A stretch of 47,957 nucleotides of DNA. Source: an uncultured Alphaproteobacteria bacterium. Lineage in GTDB: Bacteria > Pseudomonadota > Alphaproteobacteria > HIMB59 > GCA-002718135. The stretch is taken from contig CACIXR010000010.1 of the NCBI GenBank assembly GCA_902590695.1, positions 1-47,957 of the forward strand, written 5' to 3'. Of the stretch, positions 37,354 through 46,799 are shown in pieces. Each line of letters begins with the position of its first letter. Within the stretch, counting starts at the first letter, position 1. A program made the position numbers and the translations under genes. The notes beneath the pieces were generated by a model. The model did no database searches. It was not told the origin of the DNA and was given only the letters and a program-made list of their open reading frames with translations.

Positions 37354-38169
37354 ATGTTTAAAAGGTTATTTTCAAAGAGTACTACAATACCGGTTTTACG
37401 TTTATCTGGCATTATATCATCATCATCAGGCTTAGCAGGCTCTGGTTTAGCAATAAATAATTTAGAAAAATTAATTGATAAATTATTTGCTGATAAAAAA
37501 TCTCCTGTTGTAGGTTTGGTCATTAATTCACCTGGAGGTTCTCCTACACAATCCTCTTTAATAGCAAAAAGGATCATTGATCTGGCAAAGGAAAAAAACA
37601 AAAAAGTTTTAGCATTCGTTGAAGATGTTGCAGCTTCTGGTGGTTATTGGTTAGCTTGTTCTGCCGATGAGATATATATTGATCAAAACTCAGTTATTGG
37701 ATCAATTGGTGTTATTTCACCAGGTTTTGGTTTTGTTGATCTTTTAAAAAAAGTTGGAATTGAAAGAAGAGTTTATACATCGGGAAAAAGTAAAAGTTTT
37801 CTTGATCCTTTCAAAGAAGAAAAACAGGAAGACATTGATAGATTAAAAAATATTCAAGAACAAATTCATGATAATTTTATTAATTATGTGAAAGAGAGAA
37901 GAGGTACAAAACTTGATCAGAATAAATTAGACGATATCTTTTCTGGTTTATTTTGGGTTGGTAACAAAGCTATCGATTTAGGTTTAGCAGATGGTATTGG
38001 TGCATTAAAACCAATTTTAGAACAAAAGTTTGGAAAAAAAATTAAAATTAAAATGATCAGTCAAAAAAAATCATTTTTACAACGTAGGTTTTCTTCATCA
38101 ATATTTAACTCTGATGAAATTTTAAATAAAATTGAAGAACGAATTATGTTTTCTAGGTTTGGTCTGTGA
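37354..38169 (+). CDS. sppA: Signal peptide peptidase SppA-type S49 protease, short form
   Basis: It degrades cleaved signal peptides. The 271-residue protein from ATG 37354 has the catalytic Ser95 in AASGGYW and Lys147 in GKSKSFLDPF, with VINSPGGSP as the conserved strand-loop. It corresponds to the C-terminal half of E. coli SppA. No membrane helix or signal peptide is visible at the N-terminus (MFKRLFSKSTTIPVLRL), so attachment is unclear. An in-frame TTG at 37339 adds only five residues. The stop shares one base with the next small gene. Confidence 0.9.
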   Translation: MFKRLFSKSTTIPVLRLSGIISSSSGLAGSGLAINNLEKLIDKLFADKKSPVVGLVINSPGGSPTQSSLIAKRIIDLAKEKNKKVLAFVEDVAASGGYWLACSADEIYIDQNSVIGSIGVISPGFGFVDLLKKVGIERRVYTSGKSKSFLDPFKEEKQEDIDRLKNIQEQIHDNFINYVKERRGTKLDQNKLDDIFSGLFWVGNKAIDLGLADGIGALKPILEQKFGKKIKIKMISQKKSFLQRRFSSSIFNSDEILNKIEERIMFSRFGL

Positions 38170-38330
38170 TGAAATTTCTAGTTTTATTTGTAATTTTAGC
38201 TTCTATTTTATTATTTTTAAGGTTTAAGAAAAAAAAACAAGACAAATTCACTAATAATAAAGTAAATAATGACTCAGTAATCGATTTAGAAAAAGATCCA
38301 AGAACGAAAGAATATAAACCAAAAGATTAA
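38169..38330 (+). CDS. Small membrane-anchored protein between sppA and glyS
   Basis: A 53-residue frame opens [19 protein letters not shown], one N-terminal membrane helix, then KKKKQDK. It ends with a short acidic-basic tail containing [17 protein letters not shown]. It overlaps the sppA stop by one base and ends seven bases before glyS, so it fills the gap exactly, which supports it as a real gene. The tail pattern DLExDPxTxEYKPK suggests a conserved motif. I do not recognise the family. Confidence 0.65.
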   Translation: MKFLVLFVILASILLFLRFKKKKQDKFTNNKVNNDSVIDLEKDPRTKEYKPKD

Positions 38331-38337
38331 GAGTTAT

Positions 38338-39714
38338 ATGACCGCACAAACAATGGAAGAGTTAGTTTCTCTTTGTAAAAGAAGAGGCTTTTTATTTCAA
38401 TCAAATGACATCTATGGTGGTATCAAAGGTTTATATGATTATGGACCAATGGGAGTCGAGTTAAAAAATAATCTTAAACAAGCTTGGTGGAAATCAATTG
38501 TATATGAGCGAGATGACACTGAGGGATTAGATGCAAGTATTTTAAGTGCGCCAGTTGTATTAAAATATTCCGGTCATGAAGATACTTTCTCAGATCCACT
38601 TGTAGACTGTAAGATTTGTAAAGCTAGATTTAGAGCAGATCAGTTAGAAAATAGTGAATGCCCAAGAGGAGGGCCATTGCCAGATTGTAAAGTTAAAGAT
38701 TTGACTGAACCAAGGCCTTTTAATTTAATGTTTAAAACTGCAATTGGACCAGTAGATGATGGTTCGTCATTCGCATATTTAAGACCAGAAACATGTCAGC
38801 AAATTTTTACTAATTTTAAAAATATATTAGATTCAACTTCTAGAACTGTTCCTTTTGGTATCGCACAAATGGGAAAAGCATTTAGAAACGAAATAACACC
38901 TCGTAATTTTATCTTTAGAGTTAGAGAGTTTGAACAAATGGAATTAGAGTTTTTTGTTAAACCAGGTACTGATGATGAATGGCATGAATATTGGATAAAT
39001 AAGAGAATAGAATGGTGGGTTAATCAAGGCATAAAAAAAGAAAATTTAAAAAAAATTGAAGTACAAAAAAATGAACTAGCTCACTACTCAAAAAGAACTG
39101 TTGATATCAATTATGTGTTTCCTCACGGTGAAGAGGAACTAGAAGGGGTAGCCAATAGAACTGATTTTGACTTAGGTTCTCATACTAAAAATCAAAACGA
39201 TTTTAAAATTACATCAGAAGTTATGAAAAACTCCTCTTCAACGACAAAATTAGCTGTTCAAGATTTAGAAGAAAAAAAATGGTATATTCCTTACGTAATT
39301 GAGCCATCAGCTGGTGTTGATAGAGGAGTTCTTGCTTTGTTAAATGAAGCTTATCGTGAAGAAAATGTAGATAAAGATAATAAAAGAACTCTTTTATCTC
39401 TAAAACCTCATCTTTCACCTATTAAAGCTGCAGTTATTCCTCTCAAAAAGAATAATGAGGAATTAGTTAATTTATCTAAAGAAATAAAATCTAATCTACA
39501 GAAATTGGGATTGGGTAGAGTTGTTTTAGAAAATTCAGGAAACATTGGTAAGAATTATAGAAGACATGATGAAATAGGAACACCAATTTGTTTAACTGTA
39601 GATTTTGAAACTCTAGAAGATAAAAGTGTTACTGTTAGGGATAGAGATACTATGAAACAGGAAAGAGTTTCTATCGAAAATTTATCTGAATATTACAAAA
39701 AATATTTTAATTAA
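38338..39714 (+). CDS. glyS: Glycyl-tRNA synthetase, homodimeric (alpha2) type
   Basis: It charges tRNA-Gly. The 458-residue class II enzyme has [25 protein letters not shown], motif 2 [21 protein letters not shown] and motif 3 near [14 protein letters not shown], with a C-terminal anticodon-binding domain (about 355-455). A zinc-like cluster Cys91/Cys94/Cys108/Cys117 lies in the first insertion. The size and motifs match the single-chain alpha2 enzyme of Gram-positives, Thermus and mycobacteria. Most proteobacteria use the two-gene GlyQ/GlyS enzyme instead. It is likely to be the cell's only GlyRS, but that cannot be seen here. Confidence 0.94.
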   Translation: MTAQTMEELVSLCKRRGFLFQSNDIYGGIKGLYDYGPMGVELKNNLKQAWWKSIVYERDDTEGLDASILSAPVVLKYSGHEDTFSDPLVDCKICKARFRADQLENSECPRGGPLPDCKVKDLTEPRPFNLMFKTAIGPVDDGSSFAYLRPETCQQIFTNFKNILDSTSRTVPFGIAQMGKAFRNEITPRNFIFRVREFEQMELEFFVKPGTDDEWHEYWINKRIEWWVNQGIKKENLKKIEVQKNELAHYSKRTVDINYVFPHGEEELEGVANRTDFDLGSHTKNQNDFKITSEVMKNSSSTTKLAVQDLEEKKWYIPYVIEPSAGVDRGVLALLNEAYREENVDKDNKRTLLSLKPHLSPIKAAVIPLKKNNEELVNLSKEIKSNLQKLGLGRVVLENSGNIGKNYRRHDEIGTPICLTVDFETLEDKSVTVRDRDTMKQERVSIENLSEYYKKYFN

Positions 39715-39723
39715 CAAAATTGT

Positions 39724-40872
39724 ATGAAAAAAATTAGTGATATTCATGCAATAAAAATTATTTTTTTTATAACTGCCTGTTATGTAGGTTTATGGGCTAT
39801 TAGGATACCTACCATAAAGGATCAACTTCAAACTGATTATGTTGGTGTTGGATATATTATGTTATCGTTTGCAATTGGTTCAATTGTTGCAATGATTTTT
39901 GCAAATGCTCTTATTCTGAAAACTTCTACAAAATCTATTTTAACATGTACCTTAATTGCAGAAGGTTGTTTGTGGTTGCCAGTACCGTTCATTCAAGAGT
40001 TATGGCTTTTTATGGTTTTCTCATTTGTTTTTGGTATGAGTTATGGTGCATTCGAAATAGCATGCAATGTTTATGCATCAAATTTAGAAGTTAGAGAAAA
40101 AAAATCAATGATGTCAGGGTTTCATGCATTTTGGAGTCTTGGAGTTTTATTTGGATCTCTAATTACAAGCTTTTTATTAGAGTGGAATTATTCTTTTATT
40201 TTTAATATACTTTTGTATGTCATCATTCTTCTTCCTTTGAGTTTGTATTTTGTACTTTGTTTAGAGTCACAAGTTGAAACAAAATCAGAAGACTCCAGTA
40301 AAAAAAATATATTTTTTATTTGGCCCTTACTTATTTTTTTATTAGCATTAATTGCAATGGCAAATGCTTTAACGGAAGGAAGTGTTGATGCATGGGGAGC
40401 TCTCTATATGAGAGATTTTATTCAAGTTGATGGTTTCTATATCGGCTTAGCAACTTTAAGTTTTAATATTTTTATGGTTATCGGAAGATTTAGTGGTGAT
40501 TGGGTTAGAGATAAAATCGGAGTTTTTCTTTTGATTTTCTTTTTATTTTTATCGACGATTATAAGTTTAATAATTTTATCTAATTTCAGCAGCATTTATG
40601 CAGCTATTATTGGTTTTTCATTATTAGGTATCGGAGCATCCTCAATTGTTCCTATCGCATATAGTTTAGCTGGAAAAATTGAGGGAATTGACAGTGGAGT
40701 TGGGATAACAATCATTTCAATTGCAGTTTACGGAACATTTATAGGGGCTCCAGCTTCATTAGGATTTATAGCAAACAACTATGGAATTAATAATATATTT
40801 ATTCCAATGCTAATAATTTTTATGATTTTAATTATCCCAGTAAGTTTTTATAGAAAAAAATTTTCAGTTTAA
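39724..40872 (+). CDS. Major facilitator superfamily transporter
   Basis: The 382-residue protein has twelve predicted helices and an MFS layout with a cytoplasmic central loop (about 180-195, Ser/Glu/Lys-rich). Segments such as YVGLWAIRIPTIKDQLQ, MMSGFHAFWSLGVLFGS and ANALTEGSVDAWGALYMRDF recall the fucose-permease-like or YbjJ/YfcJ-type clade. Substrate and direction are unknown. Its end overlaps ygfZ by nine bases, convergently. Confidence 0.85.
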   Translation: MKKISDIHAIKIIFFITACYVGLWAIRIPTIKDQLQTDYVGVGYIMLSFAIGSIVAMIFANALILKTSTKSILTCTLIAEGCLWLPVPFIQELWLFMVFSFVFGMSYGAFEIACNVYASNLEVREKKSMMSGFHAFWSLGVLFGSLITSFLLEWNYSFIFNILLYVIILLPLSLYFVLCLESQVETKSEDSSKKNIFFIWPLLIFLLALIAMANALTEGSVDAWGALYMRDFIQVDGFYIGLATLSFNIFMVIGRFSGDWVRDKIGVFLLIFFLFLSTIISLIILSNFSSIYAAIIGFSLLGIGASSIVPIAYSLAGKIEGIDSGVGITIISIAVYGTFIGAPASLGFIANNYGINNIFIPMLIIFMILIIPVSFYRKKFSV

Positions 40873-41694
40873 AAAATCAAAGGATAATGAATCATTAATT
40901 ACTAAATTTTGATTTTTATTTTTTATTTCATTAACAAAATTAATATTTAATGCTGCAAAAATATTTGAATTTGCTTTTGATACAATTGTACCTATTTTTT
41001 TATTATCTACTATCAACTCATCTCCCTCTAGCACATCTCCACTTTTTATTTTTAAAGCGTAAAGTTTTTTCTTAAGTAATCCACGGTATTTCATTCTTGC
41101 AGTAATTTCTTGACCCACATAGCATCCTTTATCCCAATCAATAGCATTTAAATTATCAAAATTATTTTCTAATAATAAAGATTTATTTTCTAAAATATCA
41201 AATGGTGAATAGGGTGTTGTATGATTAATTAAAATTTCATGATATTCTGTTTCACTAATTTCTTTCAATCGCTCTTTTTCAATTAAAATTTTTTTATCCG
41301 TTATAAGTTTTTTACCTAAGTTTATATTTCTAGGATCATTTAAATAAACATTATAATCACCTTCATAATCTATATTAAATAATGAATAAGAATTTAGATT
41401 ATTAATTTCTTTAATTTCTATATCAGAGCGAAGTTTATAAATCTTTAATCGTGATAATAAATTATTAAAAAATTTATCATTAGTTTCAAAAATATACTTT
41501 TCATTTATATTGAATATAAAAAAATCTGCTAAAAATTTACCCTGAGGTGTTAATAGACATGAATAAATAATTGATCTATCGTTACATTTTTCAATGTCAT
41601 TAGTAATTAAATTTTGAATAAATGATTTACTATCTTTTCCAGAAATCTCAAAAAATCTTGAATTCAGATGATGAAAAAAGTATTTATCTTTCAT
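40864..41694 (-). CDS. ygfZ: YgfZ/GcvT-like folate-binding protein
   Basis: YgfZ proteins help assemble or repair certain Fe-S enzymes in a folate-dependent way. The 276-residue protein resembles GcvT and carries the family signature KGCYVGQEITARMKYRG, including the conserved Cys. The N-terminus (FFHLNSRFFEISGKDSKSFIQNLITNDI-type) fits the GcvT N-domain. It stands alone, divergent from the GT9 gene over 45 bases of AT-rich sequence. Confidence 0.9.
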   Translation of the reverse strand: MKDKYFFHHLNSRFFEISGKDSKSFIQNLITNDIEKCNDRSIIYSCLLTPQGKFLADFFIFNINEKYIFETNDKFFNNLLSRLKIYKLRSDIEIKEINNLNSYSLFNIDYEGDYNVYLNDPRNINLGKKLITDKKILIEKERLKEISETEYHEILINHTTPYSPFDILENKSLLLENNFDNLNAIDWDKGCYVGQEITARMKYRGLLKKKLYALKIKSGDVLEGDELIVDNKKIGTIVSKANSNIFAALNINFVNEIKNKNQNLVINDSLSFDFLN

Positions 41695-41739
41695 GATTAT
41701 CTAAATATATATTGAATATATTAAAAGTGTAATATTTCT

Positions 41740-42663
41740 GTGAAAATTCTTGTTATTTCGTCAAATCTTATTGGAGATACAATTCTATCAACTGGAGTAA
41801 TAAATTATTTTTGTAATAAATATCCTGAAACTAAATTTACATTTGTAATTGGTCCATCTGCTAAATCAATTTTCAAAAACTTTGAATCTGTAGAAACTAT
41901 AATCACTGTTTCAAAAAAAAGATACAATATGCATTGGTTAGATATAATTTCTAATTGTTATGGAAAGAAGTGGGATATAATTATTGATTTTAGAAGTTCG
42001 TTGTTATCATATTTTTTAAAACATAAGCAAAAATTTATTTTTAAAAAAAAATCTAATCTAAACCATGTGCAACAATTATCTAATTACTTTAAATTTGATT
42101 GTTCAGATTTGTTTATTGAGACAAATACAGAAGAAGAAGCAATAGTTACAAAACATTTGTCCGATGATTTTAAATATTTTGTTATATTTCCAGGTGGAAA
42201 TTGGAAACCAAAAATTTGGAATATTAAAAATTATAATTCACTATTAATCAAAATTTTATCTCAAAATAAAAATATTAAATTTATTTTAGTTGGTTCAAAA
42301 TCAGAAGAAGAACATTATTTAAATGAAATAACAAAAAATATTGATAGTAATAAGATAATTAATTTATTTGGTGCATCATTGACTCAAACTGCTGCTTATA
42401 TGAAGAAATCAAACTTATTTATTGGAAATGATTCAGGATTATCACATATGGCTTCAGCTACAAAATTAAAGTCTATAGTATTATTTGGCCCAACAAATGA
42501 TGTGATTTACGGTCCATTTATGCAAGATTCACAAGTTATAAGAACAAATGAAAGCTATGACTATTTTAAAAGTATAAATATTGATAAAACAAAGTCCTAT
42601 ATGGACTCTATAAGCGTTGAAAAGATTTATTTTACATTACAAAAAAATAATTATTGTGAATAA
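41740..42663 (+). CDS. GT9-family glycosyltransferase (heptosyltransferase-like)
   Basis: The family transfers heptose or related sugars in LPS core synthesis at the inner face of the membrane. The 307-residue protein starts at GTG 41740 with MKILVISSNLIGDTILSTG and has VIFPGGNWKPKIWN, FGASLTQTAAYMKKSNLFIGNDSG (given by its parts: QTAAYMKKS, FIGNDSGLSHMA) and VLFGPTN. These are the C-terminal nucleotide-sugar motifs of GT9. Donor and acceptor are unknown. It overlaps the pyrC start by eight bases. Confidence 0.85.
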   Translation: MKILVISSNLIGDTILSTGVINYFCNKYPETKFTFVIGPSAKSIFKNFESVETIITVSKKRYNMHWLDIISNCYGKKWDIIIDFRSSLLSYFLKHKQKFIFKKKSNLNHVQQLSNYFKFDCSDLFIETNTEEEAIVTKHLSDDFKYFVIFPGGNWKPKIWNIKNYNSLLIKILSQNKNIKFILVGSKSEEEHYLNEITKNIDSNKIINLFGASLTQTAAYMKKSNLFIGNDSGLSHMASATKLKSIVLFGPTNDVIYGPFMQDSQVIRTNESYDYFKSINIDKTKSYMDSISVEKIYFTLQKNNYCE

Positions 42664-43690
42664 AACTATCGAAATAACTCAGCCTGATGATTGGCATGTA
42701 CATTTTAGAGAAGGTGACATGTTAGAAATGGTTACTAATTTCTCCTCTAGAATAAATAATAGATGTGTGGCAATGCCAAATACAGAAATTCCTATAACAG
42801 ATACTAATAAAGCCTCTGCTTATAAAAAGCTTTTAAATAAAGCATCTAGTAATAATTTTGAACCACTTATACCTTGTTATTTAAATGAAAATTTAGATTT
42901 AGAAGATTTTAGAAAAGGTATGCAAAATAAAGTTTTCTTTGGATCTAAACTTTATCCCTCAAATGCAACTACAAACTCAAGTCATGGAGTGAGTGACATT
43001 TCAAAAATCTTTAAATTTTTAGAGATTTTAGAAGAAGAAAAAAGTCCATTACTAATACACGGTGAAAAAGTAGCTGAAGATATAGATATTTTTGATAGAG
43101 AAAAATATTTTATAGATGATGAATTAAGCATTATTAGGAAAAAATTTCCCCTTTTAAAAATCACACTTGAACATGTATCAACTTCATATGGAGTAAACTA
43201 TGTGAAAGAAAATGAAAATATTGCAGGAACAATTACACCTCACCACATGCTTTTAACAAAAAAAGATGTATTTCATGATGATTCTATTAATCCTCACCAT
43301 TTTTGTATGCCAGTTGTTAAAAACGAAACAGATTTAATAGAATTAAGAAAAGCAGCATGTCATAATAATTCTAAATTTTTTTTAGGTACTGATTCAGCTC
43401 CACATCCAATTGAAGAAAAAAAACCAGATATGTCATCTAAGCCAGGAATATTTTCCTCTCCTTGCTCACTAGAATTGTATGCAGAAATTTTTGATCAAGA
43501 AAATGCAATTGATAAGTTAGAGATATTTTGTTCAATTAACGGAGCAAAACATTATAATTTTCCAATTAATGATAAAAAAATTAAATTAGAAAAAAAGGAA
43601 TGGATTATGACAGAATTATCTAGTTATAAAGATGTTCAAGTTAAGAATTTTTATGCTAATAAAAAAATTAATTGGAAAGTAGTCCATTAA
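42656..43690 (+). CDS. pyrC: Dihydroorotase, type II (PyrC)
   Basis: It cyclises carbamoyl aspartate to dihydroorotate in pyrimidine synthesis. The start at GTG 42656 gives MNKTIEITQPDDWHVHFREG, aligning with E. coli PyrC; an upstream TTG at 42617 would add 13 residues within the GT9 gene. Metal ligands are His14 and His16, the carboxylated lysine is Lys98 in SKLYPSNATTNSSHG, and later ones are in HGE, EHVST and GTDSAPH. At 344 residues the length is normal. Confidence 0.94.
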   Translation: MNKTIEITQPDDWHVHFREGDMLEMVTNFSSRINNRCVAMPNTEIPITDTNKASAYKKLLNKASSNNFEPLIPCYLNENLDLEDFRKGMQNKVFFGSKLYPSNATTNSSHGVSDISKIFKFLEILEEEKSPLLIHGEKVAEDIDIFDREKYFIDDELSIIRKKFPLLKITLEHVSTSYGVNYVKENENIAGTITPHHMLLTKKDVFHDDSINPHHFCMPVVKNETDLIELRKAACHNNSKFFLGTDSAPHPIEEKKPDMSSKPGIFSSPCSLELYAEIFDQENAIDKLEIFCSINGAKHYNFPINDKKIKLEKKEWIMTELSSYKDVQVKNFYANKKINWKVVH

Positions 43691-43707
43691 TCTTTATAGA
43701 AATATTA

Positions 43708-44064
43708 ATGTCATTAGGAACAAAAATTTATACTTGGTTTAAGGGCAACTTAGTTGGTAGTGATGAATTAGGAAATAAATATTACTGCAGCTCTAAAGAT
43801 TTTAAAAATTTAAAAGCAAAAAGATGGGTTATTTTTAATGGCGAAATAGAAGCGTCAAATATTCCGCCGCATTGGCATGCCTGGCTTCACAAATCGATTG
43901 ATAATCCTCCACTTGGCTATTCACATAAATATAAATGGCAAAAAAATCATAAACCAAATATGACTGGTACTAGTGATGCATATTTCCCATCATCTCATCC
44001 TCTTTCAAAAAATTATGACCCAGAAAAAAAAGAAGAAGAATATAAATCTTGGACTCCTAATTAG
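43708..44064 (+). CDS. NDUFA12-family Complex I accessory protein
   Basis: Homologue of the 17.2-kDa accessory subunit of NADH:ubiquinone oxidoreductase, shared by alphaproteobacteria and mitochondria. The ATG at 43708 gives 118 residues. The core reads LVGSDELGNKYYCSS, RWVIFNGEIEASNIPPHWHAWLH (in parts: RWVIFNGE, PPHWHAWLH) and PPLGYSHKYKWQKNHKPNMTGT, with the usual YxPW-like end replaced by YKSWTP. An upstream TTG (43672) lies in pyrC and is unlikely. The last 50 bases overlap the DUF2155 gene. Confidence 0.9.
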   Translation: MSLGTKIYTWFKGNLVGSDELGNKYYCSSKDFKNLKAKRWVIFNGEIEASNIPPHWHAWLHKSIDNPPLGYSHKYKWQKNHKPNMTGTSDAYFPSSHPLSKNYDPEKKEEEYKSWTPN

Positions 44065-44419
44065 AGTAACATTTTTTTTTATTCTACCGCTAACTGTTTC
44101 TGCTGAGACTATTGAAAAAAAATATGCTTCTTTTAAGTTATTAAATAAAACTACTAATAAAGTTTCTACAAAAGATATTTTGGTTAGTTCTAAAATATCA
44201 TGGGAAACTTTAAATATTGAAGTTTTGTATTGCGGTAGTACTCCTCCAACTGAAATTCCTGAAGATTATGTTTTGATAGATGTCTACGATTCTATCAATA
44301 ATGAAAATATTAATATTTATAAAGGTTGGATGATTTCTTCTTCCCCCGATGTTACTCCGTTAGAAAACCCTATTTATGATCTTTGGTTAGTTGATTGTAG
44401 TAACGATAAGACTTCTTGA
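44015..44419 (+). CDS. DUF2155 exported protein
   Basis: The 134-residue protein from ATG 44015 has a signal peptide: basic start (MTQKKKKKNINLG), hydrophobic core (VTFFFILPLTVSA), cleavage before ETIEKK. The mature part has ISWETLNIEVLYCGSTPP and GWMISSSPDVTPLENPIYDLWLVDC, the DUF2155 pattern with two conserved Cys and the P-x-Y-D-x-W-x-x-D-C end. It is alphaproteobacterial, usually next to NDUFA12 and aat; the function is unknown. The first 50 bases overlap NDUFA12 and the last 46 overlap aat on the other strand. Confidence 0.85.
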   Translation: MTQKKKKKNINLGLLIRVTFFFILPLTVSAETIEKKYASFKLLNKTTNKVSTKDILVSSKISWETLNIEVLYCGSTPPTEIPEDYVLIDVYDSINNENINIYKGWMISSSPDVTPLENPIYDLWLVDCSNDKTS

Positions 44420-45027
44420 AAATTATTAACTTCCTTAAAATAACTTTCAATCTCTAAACTTTCTTTCAATTTATTTTCATAAATTTCAGTTTCTATCTCA
44501 TACGCTCCAAACTGAACTAAATGAGGATTGAAAAACTGTGAATCTAAAATGGAAAAATTATTTTTTTTCAATATTGCCAATAAATAAAGTAGACAATACT
44601 TACTTGTATTCGTCTTTAAACTAAACATGCTTTCACCAAAAAAACATGATCCTATATGTAAACCGTATAAACCACCAATTAGATTACCATCTTCATAACA
44701 TTCTACACTGTGACATTTACCTATTTTATATAATTCAATATATGTATCTAAAATAATTTCATTAATCCAAGTATCTTGATCTTTTCTTTTAATTTCTTTG
44801 CAAAACTCTATAACTTTTGCAAAATTTTGATCAACTTTAAAACTATATTTTGTTTTTTTAAACGCACTAAAAAGTTTCTTGGGATAATGAAAATTTGAAA
44901 TTGGAATGATAAATCTTAATTTGGGTTTATAAAATTTTATTTCTTCAGAATACTTACTATCAGCCATTGGAAAGTAAGCTTTTTTATAAAATTCTATTAA
45001 ACTATTTAAATCAATTATTTTACTCAA
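44374..45027 (-). CDS. aat: Leucyl/phenylalanyl-tRNA-protein transferase
   Basis: It adds Leu or Phe to proteins with basic N-termini, marking them for ClpAP (N-end rule). The 217-residue protein has FYKKAYFPM near the start, then CHSVECYEDGNLIGGLYGLHIG (in parts: HSVECYEDG, GGLYGLHIG) and FFGESMFSLKTNTSKYCLLYL. These are the Aat signatures. The start is a TTG (45027-45025) overlapping the accC stop by eight bases; the only later ATG would remove the conserved YFP segment. Confidence 0.92.
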   Translation of the reverse strand: MSKIIDLNSLIEFYKKAYFPMADSKYSEEIKFYKPKLRFIIPISNFHYPKKLFSAFKKTKYSFKVDQNFAKVIEFCKEIKRKDQDTWINEIILDTYIELYKIGKCHSVECYEDGNLIGGLYGLHIGSCFFGESMFSLKTNTSKYCLLYLLAILKKNNFSILDSQFFNPHLVQFGAYEIETEIYENKLKESLEIESYFKEVNNFQEVLSLLQSTNQRS

Positions 45028-46351
45028 TTAAATTTGACATAAAATTAATGTTGTAACTTCCTCTTTTAAACTCATCAGTTTGAATAATTTTTTGATGTAG
45101 TTGAATATTAGTATTTATTCCCATAATTACATATTCTTCTAGCGCTCTATTCATTTTTTTTAGAGCTTCTGATCTTGTTGCACCGTAGGTAATTAGCTTG
45201 CCAATCATACTATCATAGTGGGATGGAATTGAGTATCCATCGTAAACAGCTGAGTCTACTCGAATACCTAGCCCTCCAGGTTGATGATATTGTGTTATCT
45301 TACCAGGTGATGGTATAAAACTTTCTGGATGTTCGGCATTAATTCGACATTCAATTGAACTACCTTTAAGTTTTATATCTTCTTGTTTTATTGTAAGTTT
45401 TTCACCATTAGCAACGATAATTTGCTCCTTAACAAGATCTATTCCAGTAACCATTTCTGTGACTGGGTGTTCAACTTGTAATCTTGTATTCATTTCCATA
45501 AAATAAAATTCATCATTTTCGTATAAAAATTCTAATGTTCCAACACCTTCATAGCCAATTTCTTTCATGGCTTTTCTGCAAAGTTTAGAAATTTTTTCTC
45601 TATTTTCATTTGTAAGAACTGAACTTGGACTTTCTTCAATAAGTTTTTGATGTTTCCTTTGAATTGAGCAATCTCTTTCTCCAAGAGTTACAACATTTCC
45701 AAATGAATCACAAAGAACTTGAATTTCGATATGTTTAGGAGATGTTAAAAATTTTTCTAAATAAACATTTTCATCATTAAATGATTTTTTTGCTTCAATT
45801 TTTGCTTCATTTATAGCTTTATTCAAATCATCTTCTTCCGTGACAATCCTCATTCCTTTACCACCACCACCACTCGCTGCTTTTACAATAATTGGGTACT
45901 TTACTTTTTTTATAAACTCTTCAATTTTATTTTTATTGCTTAAGTCATTTATCCCTTTTACTGTTGGTACCCCAGTTTCATCCATTATTTTTTTTGCATC
46001 AATTTTATTACCCATCATTTTGATATGTTGTGATTTTGGCCCAATAAATTTAATATTGTGTTCTTCAATAATTTCTGCAAATCTTTGATTTTCACTTAAA
46101 AAACCATACCCAGGATGAATTGCGTCTACATCAGTTAATGTTGCAGCAGTTATAATTGCAGGTATATTTAAATAACTTGATTGTGCAGAGGCTGGTCCGA
46201 CACAAATACTTTCATCTGCCATTCTTACATGCATAGCATTTTCATCAACATCAGAGTGAATTGCTACAGTTTTTATTCCTAATTCTCTGCAAGCTCTAAG
46301 AACACGTAAAGCAATTTCACCTCTATTAGCAATCAGTATTTTTTTGAACAT
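45020..46351 (-). CDS. accC: Acetyl-CoA carboxylase, biotin carboxylase subunit
   Basis: It carboxylates the biotin on AccB using ATP and bicarbonate, the first step of fatty-acid synthesis. The 443-residue ATP-grasp enzyme has ILIANRGEIALRVLRACRELG, HPGYGFLSEN, the glycine-rich loop AASGGGGKGMR, EKFLTSPKHIEIQVL, RDCSIQRKHQK, and EMNTRLQVEHPVTEMVTG. The length is standard. It overlaps accB by one base. Confidence 0.97.
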   Translation of the reverse strand: MFKKILIANRGEIALRVLRACRELGIKTVAIHSDVDENAMHVRMADESICVGPASAQSSYLNIPAIITAATLTDVDAIHPGYGFLSENQRFAEIIEEHNIKFIGPKSQHIKMMGNKIDAKKIMDETGVPTVKGINDLSNKNKIEEFIKKVKYPIIVKAASGGGGKGMRIVTEEDDLNKAINEAKIEAKKSFNDENVYLEKFLTSPKHIEIQVLCDSFGNVVTLGERDCSIQRKHQKLIEESPSSVLTNENREKISKLCRKAMKEIGYEGVGTLEFLYENDEFYFMEMNTRLQVEHPVTEMVTGIDLVKEQIIVANGEKLTIKQEDIKLKGSSIECRINAEHPESFIPSPGKITQYHQPGGLGIRVDSAVYDGYSIPSHYDSMIGKLITYGATRSEALKKMNRALEEYVIMGINTNIQLHQKIIQTDEFKRGSYNINFMSNLIE

Positions 46352-46797
46352 TATTCAAAAATTATAAGAGTATCCCCATATTCAACGGGCTGACTATTCA
46401 AGGTAACTATTTTTTTGATAATACCAGATCTAGGAGCTTTAATTTCATTAAAAGTTTTCATTGCTTCGATTAACAACAAAGTATCACCAGCTTTAACATG
46501 TTGACCAACTTTAACATAAGGTTGCGAATTTGGATCAGCAGAAAGATAAGCAACTCCTACCATTGGAGATTTTACTATATTGTCCTCATTTACTACTTCT
46601 TTTGCATTATCGACTTCTTTTACTTCAGCATTTTTTTCAAATTTCTGAACGGAAACATTTTTTTCTGAGAAGTCATTTGAGGTAATCTCTATTTCATAAT
46701 CATTTTTTTTTATTTTTATTTTAGCAACACCATTAATTTTTGATTCTTTGATGATTAACTTAATATTCTCTAAATCAGTTTTATCAATTTTAGTCAT
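46351..46797 (-). CDS. accB: Acetyl-CoA carboxylase, biotin carboxyl carrier protein
   Basis: It carries the biotin between AccC and the carboxyltransferase. The 148-residue protein has the biotinyl domain at about 75-148 with the biotinylated Lys114 in EAMKTFNEI, preceded by the AccB thumb (GVAYLSADPNSQPYVKVG) and an acidic linker (about 42-72). It lies between aroQ (two-base gap) and accC. Confidence 0.97.
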   Translation of the reverse strand: MTKIDKTDLENIKLIIKESKINGVAKIKIKKNDYEIEITSNDFSEKNVSVQKFEKNAEVKEVDNAKEVVNEDNIVKSPMVGVAYLSADPNSQPYVKVGQHVKAGDTLLLIEAMKTFNEIKAPRSGIIKKIVTLNSQPVEYGDTLIIFE

Positions 46798-46799
46798 AC

